Assembly (NCBI RefSeq): GCF_009909235.1 | Contig: NZ_JAAAPO010000005.1 | Coordinates: 353,283-417,282 of the forward strand | DNA: 64,000 nucleotides | Source of the DNA: Novosphingobium ovatum | GTDB lineage: Bacteria; Pseudomonadota; Alphaproteobacteria; Sphingomonadales; Sphingomonadaceae | Direction: 5' to 3' | Notes under the pieces: generated by a model | Told to the model about the DNA's origin: nothing | What the model saw: only the letters and a program-made list of their open reading frames with translations | The model's database searches: none | In this document: positions 44,693 to 53,933 of the stretch, in pieces | How the letters are laid out: the number at the start of each line of letters is the position of its first letter | How positions within the stretch are numbered: position 1 is the stretch's first letter | Program-made: the position numbers and the translations under genes

Positions 44693-44807
44693 TTTTCCGC
44701 GTCTGAGCGGGGTGCGAGATGCGCCCCTTTGTTGCCGCCCCCTTAAGCGCAGGGGCGGTCGGTTTCAACCTTTGCCGCCGATCGGCACGCGCCCGGGCGC
44801 AGGAAAG

Positions 44808-45683
44808 TCAGCGCGGCGGGTCCAGCGTCTGCACCGCCGATCCCTGCAACCGCGCCCGTTCCGACACGAACGCGTCCAGAATGGGATGCGGCTGGCGGGC
44901 ATATTGGCGCGGGGACATGCCCATGAAGGCGTTGAACTCGCGCACGAACTGGGCCTGATCATGGTAATGGCCGTCCAGCGCGCCCACCCATTTCAGGCTG
45001 GGGTCCAGCATATATTGCGACAGGCTGCGCATGAAGCGCTGACGGCGCAGCAATTGCTTGGGGCTAAAGCCAAAGGCATGGGCGCAGATCCGCTCGATCG
45101 TGCGCGAGGAGGCGCCCACGCGGTCAGCCAGCTGCTCCACCCGCGCCACGGCCGGATCAACCAGCGCGGCGTGGATGGCGGTGATGCGGGTGACGTCCAG
45201 CTTGGGCACCGCCGGTTGGGCAAGGAAATGGGCGGCGATGCGGGCATATTCGGCCTGCGGATCGGGCGTGGCCCCAAACAGGCTGTCGGCCAGCGGGGCA
45301 AAGCGGGCAAAGGCGGAATGGTCATGGCCATCCACCACCCCATCGGCCAGATCAGCCGCCCGGTGCCCCACAAACCGCGCCCAGCCCAGCGGCAACAGCC
45401 CCACGCCCCAGATCCGGCAGCGCGGCACCGCAAACCGCAGGGCGCGGGTGCTGGGCCCGGTGGCGACAAAGCGCACATCCTCGACCGTTTGCCCGGCATG
45501 GTTGCAGGCGCGCAGGCCCGGCCCGTCGACAAAGCGCAGATTGCCCCATTCGGGATGCAGGAAATCGCTCACGCTCCCGCCTTCTGGCGGATCAATCTCG
45601 GCCAGATAGAAGGTGGTGAAATAGGGCGCCAATTCCGCGGGCGGTGGGCAGAATCGGGCCGTGACATGACATCGGCGCGACAC
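44808..45683 (-). CDS. AraC-family transcriptional regulator
   Basis: 291 residues. N-terminal effector-like domain (about 1-175, unassigned), C-terminal double helix-turn-helix: VEQLADRVGASSRTIERICAHAFGFSPKQLLRRQRFM then a second HTH ending FNAFMGMSPRQYARQPHPIL. GTG start at 45683. It resembles the regulator at 47915 in its DNA-binding domain and C-terminal tail. Its targets are unknown. It is a monocistronic gene downstream of rplT, beyond a terminator. Confidence 0.85.
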   Translation of the reverse strand: MSRRCHVTARFCPPPAELAPYFTTFYLAEIDPPEGGSVSDFLHPEWGNLRFVDGPGLRACNHAGQTVEDVRFVATGPSTRALRFAVPRCRIWGVGLLPLGWARFVGHRAADLADGVVDGHDHSAFARFAPLADSLFGATPDPQAEYARIAAHFLAQPAVPKLDVTRITAIHAALVDPAVARVEQLADRVGASSRTIERICAHAFGFSPKQLLRRQRFMRSLSQYMLDPSLKWVGALDGHYHDQAQFVREFNAFMGMSPRQYARQPHPILDAFVSERARLQGSAVQTLDPPR

Positions 45684-45743
45684 CGAGCGGCTCCCATTTT
45701 TGTTATGTTACCGCGCTCATGCCGGGTAATGGGATGCCAGGTC

Positions 45744-45785
45744 AAACAAAAAGGGCCCTGTCCGCGATGCGGACAGAGCCCCTTT
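45744..45785 (-). terminator. Intrinsic terminator after rplT
   Basis: CTGTCCGC (45758-45765) pairs with GCGGACAG (45769-45776), extended by GGG/CCC pairs, and followed on the minus strand by TTTTTGTTTG. Ends the rpmI-rplT transcript. Confidence 0.85.
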
Positions 45786-45823
45786 GATGCGATGCGACCG
45801 GCCCAGGGGCCGATCACCGGCCA

Positions 45824-46183
45824 TTACGCCGGCAGCGCAGCCTTCGCCTGAGCGATGATCGCCGAGAAGACCGAACCCTCGTTCATCGCCAGATCAGCCA
45901 TGGCCTTGCGGTCCAGCTCGATGCCGGCCAGCTTGATGCCATTGATGAACTGCGAATAGGTCAGGCCTTCAGCGCGGACGGCCGCGTTGATGCGCTGGAT
46001 CCACAGGGCGCGGAAGGTGCGCTTCTTGGCCTTGCGGTCGCGATAGGCGTACTGGCCGGCCTTTTCGACGGCCTGACGCGCAACGCGAATGGTATTCTTG
46101 CGACGGCCGCGGTAACCCTTGGCCTGTTCCAGAATGTTCTTATGCTTGGCGCGAGTGGTAGTACCACGCTTGATACGGGACAT
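45824..46183 (-). CDS. rplT: 50S ribosomal protein L20
   Basis: 119 residues, full-length L20: [37 protein letters not shown] at the basic N-terminus and [23 protein letters not shown] near the C-terminus. Binds 23S rRNA early in assembly and in enterobacteria represses its operon. 13 bases after rpmI. Confidence 0.97.
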   Translation of the reverse strand: MSRIKRGTTTRAKHKNILEQAKGYRGRRKNTIRVARQAVEKAGQYAYRDRKAKKRTFRALWIQRINAAVRAEGLTYSQFINGIKLAGIELDRKAMADLAMNEGSVFSAIIAQAKAALPA

Positions 46184-46196
46184 GCTTCAGTACTCC

Positions 46197-46400
46197 TCAG
46201 TTCAGCCCGTAGGGCGCCCACTTCTTGATCACCTTCGCATCGGCGTCGCTGATCACTTCGGTGCCGCGGTTCTGGCGGATGTACTTGGCATTGTGGCTGA
46301 TCAAACGGTGGCGCTTACCAGCAACGCCGTGCTTGACCTTGCCGTTGGCGGTGATCTTGAAGCGCTTCTTCACACCGCTCTTGGTCTTCAGCTTGGGCAT
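46197..46400 (-). CDS. rpmI: 50S ribosomal protein L35
   Basis: 67 residues, [20 protein letters not shown] to KKWAPYGLN, the canonical L35. The start follows GGAG by six bases; upstream in-frame ATGs are not used. infC, commonly next to rpmI-rplT, is absent here. Confidence 0.96.
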   Translation of the reverse strand: MPKLKTKSGVKKRFKITANGKVKHGVAGKRHRLISHNAKYIRQNRGTEVISDADAKVIKKWAPYGLN

Positions 46401-46552
46401 TTTCATCTCCTGATTTGCGGTCTGGATCAGCTCGCCGTGGCAGCCCTTGTGGCCAGGCGGGCCGGCGAATCTCCCTTGCGGTTGATTCCTCCATCCCAAA
46501 TGAAGGGGCGGCCCCTATCGGCATTCCGGACAAATGGCAAGCGCCATCGTCC

Positions 46553-46951
46553 TTATGCCCCATATACACGCCAGCCATGGGCGGCGGCATGGGCGGCAAA
46601 GTCACCATCGGGCAATGGCACCGCATCGGCTGGCACCGCGCCCGCCCACAAATAGGCCTGCGCGCCCACCCTTCCCCGCGGCCCGGTGACGTTGATGGCG
46701 GCGCGGGCATATTCGGCGCCCTCATAGGCGTCCAGCGGGCCCAGATCAAAGCCATCGGGGGCATCATACAGCCGCCCCCACACGCGCCCCTGCCCCGCCA
46801 CCAGCGCGGGATACCAGCCATCGGCATCGGGAAGCGCATAGAGCGCGCCTGCCACCCAGCCGCGCCCCAGATCGGTCAGAGCGTCATGCGCGCGGGCGGC
46901 CACCGCATTGCCGCTGCCCGCGATCAACGTGCCGTAAAAGAACAGGATCAA
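46553..46951 (-). CDS. Gamma-glutamylcyclotransferase-like protein (AIG2 family)
   Basis: 132 residues with the family fold marks: FFYGTLIAGSG (the YGTL loop) at residues 4-14, RVWGRLYDAPDG and the catalytic glutamate in DAYEGAEYARAAI near residue 75. Members cleave gamma-glutamyl dipeptides or gamma-glutamylamines. Starts with TTG at 46951, overlapping the stop of the upstream phosphatase by three bases (TTGA). Confidence 0.85.
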   Translation of the reverse strand: MILFFYGTLIAGSGNAVAARAHDALTDLGRGWVAGALYALPDADGWYPALVAGQGRVWGRLYDAPDGFDLGPLDAYEGAEYARAAINVTGPRGRVGAQAYLWAGAVPADAVPLPDGDFAAHAAAHGWRVYGA

Positions 46952-47745
46952 TGGTGGTGGTGATCCGGGCCACAGGCCAGCGCCTCGACCACGTCATCCT
47001 GCCGCGCCGGATCGCCCAGCGCGATGACATGGCCATCGCTGCCCGCGTGCAGCGGATCACCGTTCCAGTCGCACATCAGCCCGCCCGCGCCCTCGACCAC
47101 CGGGACCAGCGCGGCCCAGTCATGCAGTTTCAGCCCGGCCTCGCACACGATGTCCAGATGGCCGCTGGCCAGCATGGCATAGTTATAGCAATCGCCGCCC
47201 ATCACCATCCGGCGGTGGTCAGTCTTGGCCGCCAGACCCATGAAGTGCTGGCCCTGATGGTCGTCAAAATAATGCGGGCCGGTGGTGGCCAGCGTGGCGT
47301 CCGCCAATTCACGGCAACGGCGGGTTTTGACCGGCGCCCCGTTCAGCGTGGTGGCGCGGCCCGAAGCCCCCACCCAGCGTTCCCCGGCAATCGGCTGATC
47401 GATCACGCCCAGCACCGGCCAGCCTTCAACCACCAGCGCGATCAGCGTGCCAAACATCGCCCGGCCGGCCAGAAAGCCCGCCGTGCCGTCAATCGGGTCC
47501 AGCACCCAACTGCGGCCCGATGTCCCGGCCGTGGCGCCGAATTCCTCGCCAATGATGGTGTCGTTGGGGCGTTCGGCCCGCAGGATGGCGCGCATCGCCT
47601 CCTCGGCGGCCTGATCGGCCAGCGTCACCGGGCTGGCGTCAGCCTTGCGCTCGCTGGTCAGGCCAGAGCGGAAATAGGGGCGAATGGCCGCGCCCGCCGC
47701 ATCGGCAAGGCGCAGGGCAAGGGCAATGTCATCATCCAGTTTCAT
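46948..47745 (-). CDS. hisN: Inositol-phosphatase family protein, probably histidinol-phosphatase
   Basis: 265-residue Mg-dependent phosphatase. Metal site: IIGEEFGA, WVLDPIDGTAGFLAGR, and the C-terminal LKLHDWAALVPVVEGAGGLMCDWNG. The sequence is closest to the bacterial HisN subgroup, which dephosphorylates histidinol-phosphate, but an inositol-1-phosphatase role is not excluded. Start MKLDDDIALAL at 47745. It ends in four histidines (DHHHH). The next gene is translationally coupled. Confidence 0.85.
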   Translation of the reverse strand: MKLDDDIALALRLADAAGAAIRPYFRSGLTSERKADASPVTLADQAAEEAMRAILRAERPNDTIIGEEFGATAGTSGRSWVLDPIDGTAGFLAGRAMFGTLIALVVEGWPVLGVIDQPIAGERWVGASGRATTLNGAPVKTRRCRELADATLATTGPHYFDDHQGQHFMGLAAKTDHRRMVMGGDCYNYAMLASGHLDIVCEAGLKLHDWAALVPVVEGAGGLMCDWNGDPLHAGSDGHVIALGDPARQDDVVEALACGPDHHHH

Positions 47746-47914
47746 GAGGACCGCATCTGCCCCGACAGCCGCCCTTTGGTCAAGCGCGCGCGGCGCCCCG
47801 GCGGCGGCGGCATCCTCCATCGGCGCAATTGACAAGTGTCCCGAATTGGGTCTTGCTGAGACAATCGGGGCCGTGGGGGCAGAAAACGGTAAATTTCGGG
47901 CATCGCCAGCGCAA

Positions 47915-48859
47915 ATGTTGAAAAATATCGATCCAGCTGTTGATACGGCGGTTCAACCCCATGCGGGTGTATCGCGCGGCGGGCAACCTTTGTCCTATAA
48001 TCGCTCGCCTCGGGCGGACTTGGTGCCGTGGATCGGGCGGCTCTATGCCACGGGTGTTGATCTGCCCGAAAACTATACATTGCAGTCCGGTTTGTTCAGT
48101 GATGTCTCCTGCATCCGCATCCAGTTGCGTGGCGACTGGACCGCCCAGACCGCCGATGGCCCGCGTCAGCACGCCCGCGCGGCGCTGTTGTTCGGGCCGA
48201 ACACGCGGGTGATGCCGGTGACGGTGACGGGCAGCTTTCTCTCGGTGGGGATCATGTTGCGCCCCGGATCAGGCCATGCGCTGCGGGGGATGGACACCTC
48301 CCAACTGGTTGACCGCTTTATCTTTTGCGACGCGCTGGGGATCGATACCGATGCCGGCATGCGGCAATTGGAGGCCTGTGACAGCCCCGAGGCGATGCTG
48401 AGCGCGCTGGAGGATATCTTTGCCGATTGCGTCAAGATGCATGGCGGGGGGGAGCCTGACCCGGTCAGCACGGCGTTTGAATATCTGTCCTTCACCGATC
48501 CGCAGGCCAGCGTGGCCGATTTCGCCAAGGACATGGGCATCAGCCAGCGCCAGTTGGAGCGCATCATCCGCCGCGACTTTGGCCTGCCACCCAAGCAGAT
48601 GTTGCGCCGCGCGCGCGCGCTGGACATGGCCAGCCACCTGCGCGGCGTGGCCGACGCCGCCGAGGCCGAGGATCTGATCCTGCGCTATTACGATCAGGCG
48701 CAGATGACGCGCGAATTTGCCGAGCTGTTCGGCACCACCCCGCGCCGGTTTGTCGCCACGGCCAATCCGATCCTGACGCTGGCGCTGGAATCGCGGCAGG
48801 CGCGGCGGCTGGAGGCCATCGCCCGCATCGCTCCCGGCGCCCAGCGGCCCTGGCAATAG
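47915..48859 (+). CDS. AraC-family transcriptional regulator
   Basis: 314 residues. The N-terminal half contains a cupin-like part (IRIQLRGDWTAQTADG ... ARAALLFGPNTR), and the C-terminal half an AraC DNA-binding domain: VADFAKDMGISQRQLERIIRRDFGLPPKQMLRRAR, then YYDQAQMTREFAELFGTTPRRFVATANPIL. ATG start at 47915; upstream frame overlaps hisN antisense and has no domain character. Divergent from hisN with 169 bases between starts. Confidence 0.85.
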   Translation: MLKNIDPAVDTAVQPHAGVSRGGQPLSYNRSPRADLVPWIGRLYATGVDLPENYTLQSGLFSDVSCIRIQLRGDWTAQTADGPRQHARAALLFGPNTRVMPVTVTGSFLSVGIMLRPGSGHALRGMDTSQLVDRFIFCDALGIDTDAGMRQLEACDSPEAMLSALEDIFADCVKMHGGGEPDPVSTAFEYLSFTDPQASVADFAKDMGISQRQLERIIRRDFGLPPKQMLRRARALDMASHLRGVADAAEAEDLILRYYDQAQMTREFAELFGTTPRRFVATANPILTLALESRQARRLEAIARIAPGAQRPWQ

Positions 48860-48883
48860 GGCGCCAATCGGACAACACAGGCA

Positions 48884-48910
48884 CGAAAACGGGGGCGCGT
48901 GGCCCCCGTT
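48884..48910 (-). terminator. Intrinsic terminator after prs
   Basis: AACGGGGGC (48888-48896) pairs with GCCCCCGTT (48902-48910); minus-strand tail TTTTCGT. It probably also stops the convergent AraC gene transcript. Confidence 0.8.
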
Positions 48911-48936
48911 CCCTTATGCCTTGGCGGCTGACCCGA

Positions 48937-49872
48937 TCAGTCGAACAGGCTCGACACCGAGCTTTCGTCGGCGATACGGCGCATCGCCTCACCGATCAGC
49001 GGGGCGATCGACAGGATGCGGATGCGGTCGGAATCGCGCGTCGCATCGGTCGGCAGGATGGAATCGGTGATCACCAGTTCCTTCAGCGCCGAATTGGTCA
49101 CACGCTCCACCGCCGCGCCCGACAGCACGCCGTGGCTGATATAGGCCGTGACGCTGGCCGCGCCCGCGTCCATCAGCGCCTGCGCCGCGTTGCACAGCGT
49201 GCCGCCCGAATCGATGATATCGTCGATCATGATGCAGGTGCGGCCCTTGACGTCACCGATGATGTTCATCACCTCGGACTGGCCGGGCTTGTCGCGGCGC
49301 TTGTCGACGATGGCCAGCGGCGCGTTGTTCAAACGCTTGGCCAGCGCGCGGGCGCGCACCACGCCGCCAACGTCGGGCGAGACAACCATCAGTTCGCCGC
49401 CGCCATTGCGGGCCAGAATGTCGGCCGCCATGGTGGGAGCGGCAAACAGGTTGTCGGTCGGGATGTCGAAAAAGCCCTGAATCTGACCGGCATGCAGATC
49501 CACCGCCAGCACGCGGTCGGCGCCTGCCGTGGTGATCAGGTTCGCCACCAGCTTGGCCGAGATCGGCGTGCGGGGCAGCGGCTTGCGGTCCTGACGGGCA
49601 TAGCCGAAATAGGGCATCACCGCCGTGATCCGCTTGGCCGAAGCGCGGCGCAGCGCATCGGTGATGATCAGCAGTTCCATCAGGTTGTCATTGGTGGGAT
49701 AGCTGGTCGACTGGACAACGAACACGTCTTCGCCGCGCACGTTCTCGTGGATCTCGACAAAGACTTCCTCATCCGCGAACCGGCGCACGCTGGCATCGGT
49801 CAGCGGCAGTTCCAGATAGCCTGCGATCGCGCGCGCCAGCGGCAGGTTGCTGTTGCCAGCTATGATCTTCAT
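48937..49872 (-). CDS. prs: Ribose-phosphate pyrophosphokinase
   Basis: 311 residues, makes PRPP from ribose-5-phosphate and ATP. Blocks: [35 protein letters not shown], the PRPP-binding [22 protein letters not shown] near residue 215, and the final SSLFD. Full length. Single gene; unrelated to the helical neighbours. Confidence 0.96.
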   Translation of the reverse strand: MKIIAGNSNLPLARAIAGYLELPLTDASVRRFADEEVFVEIHENVRGEDVFVVQSTSYPTNDNLMELLIITDALRRASAKRITAVMPYFGYARQDRKPLPRTPISAKLVANLITTAGADRVLAVDLHAGQIQGFFDIPTDNLFAAPTMAADILARNGGGELMVVSPDVGGVVRARALAKRLNNAPLAIVDKRRDKPGQSEVMNIIGDVKGRTCIMIDDIIDSGGTLCNAAQALMDAGAASVTAYISHGVLSGAAVERVTNSALKELVITDSILPTDATRDSDRIRILSIAPLIGEAMRRIADESSVSSLFD

Positions 49873-50035
49873 CGCAAAATGCCCTTTTTTGCTAAATTCG
49901 AATCCACAACGCGGCCGCGCGCCGCCTTTGGCGCGGCCCTTAGCCGATGGTCACGCGATTGCAACACAAACCGCGCCCACGGCAAAGGGCGGCCGTGCCG
50001 GTGTGGCACAACCGCCCCATCTGGCCGCCCAGCGA

Positions 50036-51016
50036 TCAGCGCGCCTTGCGGTGCTCGCCCTTGACCCAGCGAACGGTGCCGCTGCTGGCGCGCATGACAA
50101 CGGTGTTGGTGGTCATCACGCCATCCTTGCGGTGCTTGACCCCGTCCAGCAGCGAGCCATCGGTGACGCCGGTCGCGGCAAAGATGCAGTCGCCCTTGGC
50201 CAGTTCGATCAGGTCATAGACCTTGTTCAGGTCATCGATGCCCCACTTGCGGGCGCGGGCGCGCTCGTCCTCGTTGCGGAAAACCAAACGGCCCTTGAAC
50301 TGGCCACCGACACAGCGCAACGCAGCGGCCGCCAGCACGCCCTCGGGCGCGCCGCCCTGACCCATGTAGAGGTCGATATTGGTATCTTCGTTGGTGACGG
50401 CGATCACGCCCGCCACGTCACCATCGCCGATCAAATAGACGCCACAGCCAATCGCGCGCAGTTCGGCAATCAGGTCGGCGTGGCGCGGACGGTCCAGCAC
50501 GCAGACCACGATATCCTCGGGCTTGACGCCCTTGGCGGCGGCCACGGCCTCGACGTTCTGGGTGGGCGTCTTGTTCAGGTCGATGATGCCATCGGGATAG
50601 CCCGGCCCCACGGCCAGCTTGTCCATATAGACGTCAGGCGCGTTCAACAGGCCACCTTCCTCGGCGATGGCCAGCACCGCCAGCGAGTTCGGGCCAGCCT
50701 TGGCGCAGATGGTCGTGCCTTCCAGCGGGTCCAGCGCGATGTCGATCTTGGGGCCCTTGCCGATGGCGCTGCCGACCTTTTCGCCGATGTACAGCATGGG
50801 GGCCTCGTCACGCTCGCCCTCACCGATGACCACGGTGCCGTCCATGTACAATTCGTTCAGCGCGGCGCGCATCGCCTCGACGGCGGCGGCATCGGCGGCC
50901 TTCTCGTCACCACGGCCGATCAGCTTGGCGGCGGAAATCGCCGCAGCCTCGGTCACGCGCACCATTTCCAGAACGAGTACGCGGTCAAGCACCTTGCTGG
51001 CGGGAGTAGCGGTCAT
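50036..51016 (-). CDS. glpX: Class II fructose-1,6-bisphosphatase
   Basis: 326 residues, the GlpX-type phosphatase of gluconeogenesis. Metal/phosphate motifs: TVVIGEGERDEAPMLYIGEKVG, IDIALDPLEGTT, and MGQGGAPEGVLAAAALRCVGG. Follows hom by about 225 bases with a terminator between; the hom-glpX order is common in sphingomonads. Confidence 0.95.
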   Translation of the reverse strand: MTATPASKVLDRVLVLEMVRVTEAAAISAAKLIGRGDEKAADAAAVEAMRAALNELYMDGTVVIGEGERDEAPMLYIGEKVGSAIGKGPKIDIALDPLEGTTICAKAGPNSLAVLAIAEEGGLLNAPDVYMDKLAVGPGYPDGIIDLNKTPTQNVEAVAAAKGVKPEDIVVCVLDRPRHADLIAELRAIGCGVYLIGDGDVAGVIAVTNEDTNIDLYMGQGGAPEGVLAAAALRCVGGQFKGRLVFRNEDERARARKWGIDDLNKVYDLIELAKGDCIFAATGVTDGSLLDGVKHRKDGVMTTNTVVMRASSGTVRWVKGEHRKAR

Positions 51017-51170
51017 GTGTGTCGCAATCCTTGTCGTTTCCGAGGGGACGCCGGCGGCCCAATCACCGGGGCGGGCGCTGCGATGAATACCTATGCGCCA
51101 GAATCAGCGCTTAGCCACGCCGCGCCTGATTGTCGAGACGCAGAACACGACAAAAGCATGACAAAAAAGG

Positions 51171-51204
51171 CACCGGAAGCAGCCTTCCGATGCCTTAATC
51201 GTGT
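51171..51204 (-). terminator. Intrinsic terminator after hom
   Basis: GGCACCGGAAG (51179-51189) pairs with CTTCCGATGCC (51194-51204) with one wobble/mismatch; minus-strand tail of six T. So glpX needs its own promoter. Confidence 0.85.
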
Positions 51205-51241
51205 TCTGTTGCGCTTTGGGGACGGTTTGGCCCCTTCCGCC

Positions 51242-52597
51242 TTACTTGCCCAGGATCTGCATCACCAGCGGCGCGGCGATCAGGCTGGGCGAGCCTTCCA
51301 GCAGACGCAAGGCTTCGGTCACCGCGCTTTCGGGGCCTTCGTGGGTGACCATGGCCACCATCACCTGCTCGCCATCGTCGGGGCGGCCTTTCTGGATCAG
51401 GCTTTCAATGGAAACGCCCGCATCGCGCATGGCGGCGGCGATTTCGGCCAGCACGCCGGGGCGGTCGGCCACGACAAAGCGGATGTAGCAGCGGCCACGG
51501 CGATGACCCGAAGGGGCGGTGGGCATGTCCTCCAGATCCGCGACCGTGATCGAGAAGGTCGCGTCCTTTTCAAAGCCCGCGTCATAGCCGCGCGCGATGT
51601 CGATGATATCGGCCACCACCGCGCTGGCCGTCGGGCCATCGCCCGCGCCCGCGCCCTGAAACAGCAGACGGCCCGAAAAATTGCCCTCGGCGACAACGGC
51701 GTTGGTCGCGCCATCGACATGGGCCAGCGGGTGATCCACCGGCACCAGATGCGGCTGCACGCGCTGGAACAGGCCCGGCGCGCCATTTTCGCCCGCATCC
51801 GCCTCTGCCATGCCGATCAGGCGGATGACATAGCCCAGCGAGCTGGCCTGCGCGATATCGGCAGCCAGAATGCGGCTGATGCCGGCCGTATCGACATTGG
51901 CAAAATCGATCCGCGTGCCAAAGGCAATGGCCGAGAGGATCGAGAGCTTGTGCGCGGCGTCCGTGCCCTCGATGTCGAACGAAGGGTCGGCCTCGGCGTA
52001 ACCCTTGGCCTGCGCCTCGGCCAGCACGTCGGCGAAATCGCGGCCGGTGTCTTCCATGGTCGACAGGATGAAATTGCAGGTGCCGTTCAGGATGCCGTAC
52101 AGGCGCTCGATCCGGTTGGCGGCAGCGCCCTCGCGCAGGCCTTTGATCACAGGGATGCCACCGGCAACGGCCGCCTCGAACCGCATCGGCACGCCCTTGC
52201 CCTCGGCCTCGGCGGCCAGTTCCAGACCGTGGTGGGCGATCATCGCCTTGTTAGCGGTGATCAGCGCCTTGCCATGGCGGATGGCGTTGCGCGCCAGCGT
52301 CAGTGCCGGACCATCCGAACCACCCACCAGTTCGACCACCACATCGACATCCTCGCGGGCGGCCAGTTGGGTCATGTCGTCTTCCCACGCATAGGCGGTC
52401 AGATCAACGCCGCGGTCGCGCGAACGATTGCGCGCCGAAACCGCGGTGATTTCCAGCGGACGCCCGGCGCGGCGGGCAATCAGATCGCCATTGGCCGCAA
52501 TCAGCCGAATGACACCAGCCCCCACCGTGCCCAGCCCGGCCAGGGCAATGCGCAGAGGTTGACGGGCAGCAGCGGCGGAATCAGTGGTATTGGCCAT
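51242..52597 (-). CDS. hom: Homoserine dehydrogenase (with ACT domain)
   Basis: 451 residues. NAD(P) site LAGLGTVGAGVIRL, catalytic core with NGTCNFILSTM and KGYAEADPSFDIEGTDAAHKLSIL, and a C-terminal ACT domain (RFVVADRPGVLAEIAAAMRDAGVSIESLIQ) for threonine feedback. Converts aspartate semialdehyde to homoserine for Thr/Met/Ile. Confidence 0.95.
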   Translation of the reverse strand: MANTTDSAAAARQPLRIALAGLGTVGAGVIRLIAANGDLIARRAGRPLEITAVSARNRSRDRGVDLTAYAWEDDMTQLAAREDVDVVVELVGGSDGPALTLARNAIRHGKALITANKAMIAHHGLELAAEAEGKGVPMRFEAAVAGGIPVIKGLREGAAANRIERLYGILNGTCNFILSTMEDTGRDFADVLAEAQAKGYAEADPSFDIEGTDAAHKLSILSAIAFGTRIDFANVDTAGISRILAADIAQASSLGYVIRLIGMAEADAGENGAPGLFQRVQPHLVPVDHPLAHVDGATNAVVAEGNFSGRLLFQGAGAGDGPTASAVVADIIDIARGYDAGFEKDATFSITVADLEDMPTAPSGHRRGRCYIRFVVADRPGVLAEIAAAMRDAGVSIESLIQKGRPDDGEQVMVAMVTHEGPESAVTEALRLLEGSPSLIAAPLVMQILGK

Positions 52598-52693
52598 GGT
52601 TCTCCCTTTCGGGCCGGTGCCCTAGGCGGCAAATGCCGCGCCCGCAATGGGGGCGATGGGGGGCGCGGTGCAATTTATGGGCGGATCGGGCGA

Positions 52694-53560
52694 TCAGGGG
52701 CGGCTGGCGTCGGTCCGGCCACAAGGCCCCAGATCGGCGCGCACCAGCAAATAGTCGCGCATCGCCTGCAACCGCGCGTCACCATCTGGCGACACCTGCG
52801 CCGCATCGGGCAGGCGTTCGGGCAGGGAGCAGGCCAGACGATACCACGCCAGCGTGTCCTTGGCGGGCGGCTTGCCATCCATGTCGACCACTTCGGAGAA
52901 GGAGACGCTCCACGCAGGCGCTGCGCCGGGCCGGTGGCGCACCGTGATCGAGGCGGGCGCGCCGCCAGCGGTCGAGAGGAACAATTGTGTTTCGCCCTCT
53001 CCGGCCAGTGTGCCGGGCTGGTAGATCGCCTCGGACACGCCGGTGACGGTAGCGGGCGCGCCGGGGGTGCCCAGATCGCTCAGCACACCGCGCAAACGCT
53101 TGTCCAGTTCGGCCGACCACAGCCATTGCGCGCCCGGCGTCATCAATTGCACCCGCGCGATCTCTCCGGTGATGGCACCGGGCACCGGGCGGGCAAACAG
53201 CACCACCGCCTGTTTGCGCAAATTGGGCAAACGCCCGCGCGCGTCCAGAGGGACATAGGCCAGATATTCCACCAGCGCCGTGCCGGGCGTGATCCCGCGC
53301 AAGGCCTCACGCGGGATGGCTGTGACATAGGATAGGGCCATGCCGGGCTGCGCGCCCGGGACGCCCTGATCGACCGCGCGCAGGCTTTTGATCTCGGCAA
53401 TCAGAATCAGCGGGGCCGATTCGGCCATGACAGCGGTGTCTGAATAGGTTTGTACGATATTTTGCGTAACAGGCGGCGAAACCTGTGCCAAAGCCGGAAA
53501 AGACAGCCCGCAGGCCAGCATTGCGGCCCCTGCGAAAATGACGCTTCGCGATTGGAACAT
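52694..53560 (-). CDS. Exported protein of unknown function
   Basis: 288 residues. Signal peptide MFQSRSVIFAGAAMLACGLSFPALAQ, cleaved after AQ. The mature part is mostly beta by pattern (APLILIAEIKSLRAV, TALVEYLAYVPLD, KQAVVLFARPVPG) with two C-terminal cysteines (LACSLPERL and LGPCGRTD), possibly a disulfide. I recognise no domain. GGAG lies eight bases before the ATG. Divergent from tonB with 373 bases between. Confidence 0.8.
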   Translation of the reverse strand: MFQSRSVIFAGAAMLACGLSFPALAQVSPPVTQNIVQTYSDTAVMAESAPLILIAEIKSLRAVDQGVPGAQPGMALSYVTAIPREALRGITPGTALVEYLAYVPLDARGRLPNLRKQAVVLFARPVPGAITGEIARVQLMTPGAQWLWSAELDKRLRGVLSDLGTPGAPATVTGVSEAIYQPGTLAGEGETQLFLSTAGGAPASITVRHRPGAAPAWSVSFSEVVDMDGKPPAKDTLAWYRLACSLPERLPDAAQVSPDGDARLQAMRDYLLVRADLGPCGRTDASRP

Positions 53561-53933
53561 CGCGGAAATCTCCTGAAAAGCCCCTGCATGGACACGGCCC
53601 GTGCAACCATGCCCAAGGGTAGGGTAAGCCACGAGGCCTTAGCACAGATGAATTTTGAGTGAACGCCCTCGCTTTGCCGATAAGACGTTGCGCAGGGGGG
53701 GCGAGGCGGTTAAAGCACCGGAAAAAGCGGGCCACACGATGATGAAGGCCCCAATGTCGCCATTTGCCTTATCGCTGCGGTTACCGTCATGGTCATCGTC
53801 GCGCAGCGGGTACATGGCATCCGGTATATCCGGCAGGGTGGAAATGCGTTTTACCCATGAGGCTCGGTGGCAACACCGCGTTTCATGGTCGGCCCGGGAT
53901 TTTCCCGGGGTTGGAATGGAGTGATGCGTCTGA
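53561..53933. other. Divergent non-coding region upstream of tonB (373 bases)
   Basis: Between the exported protein and tonB. Two hairpins lie just before tonB: CGGTG GCAA CACCG at 53865-53878 (a GNRA-type loop) and CCCGGGA TTT TCCCGGG at 53893-53909, 24 bases before the ATG. No Fur-box-like AT-rich palindrome was seen. I accept no ORF here. Confidence 0.5.

Noticed and set aside
41639..44746. A 1035-residue plus-strand ORF opposite pheT/pheS
   Set aside because: Antisense shadow of two certain housekeeping genes; His/Gln/Arg-rich composition typical of the complementary frame in GC-rich DNA.
49847..53335. A 1162-residue plus-strand ORF opposite glpX and hom
   Set aside because: Same antisense artefact; no ribosome site or domain, and it crosses terminators of the real genes.
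53655..53924. 89-residue plus-strand ORF before tonB
   Set aside because: No ribosome site or domain-like pattern and it overlaps the hairpins of the tonB leader.
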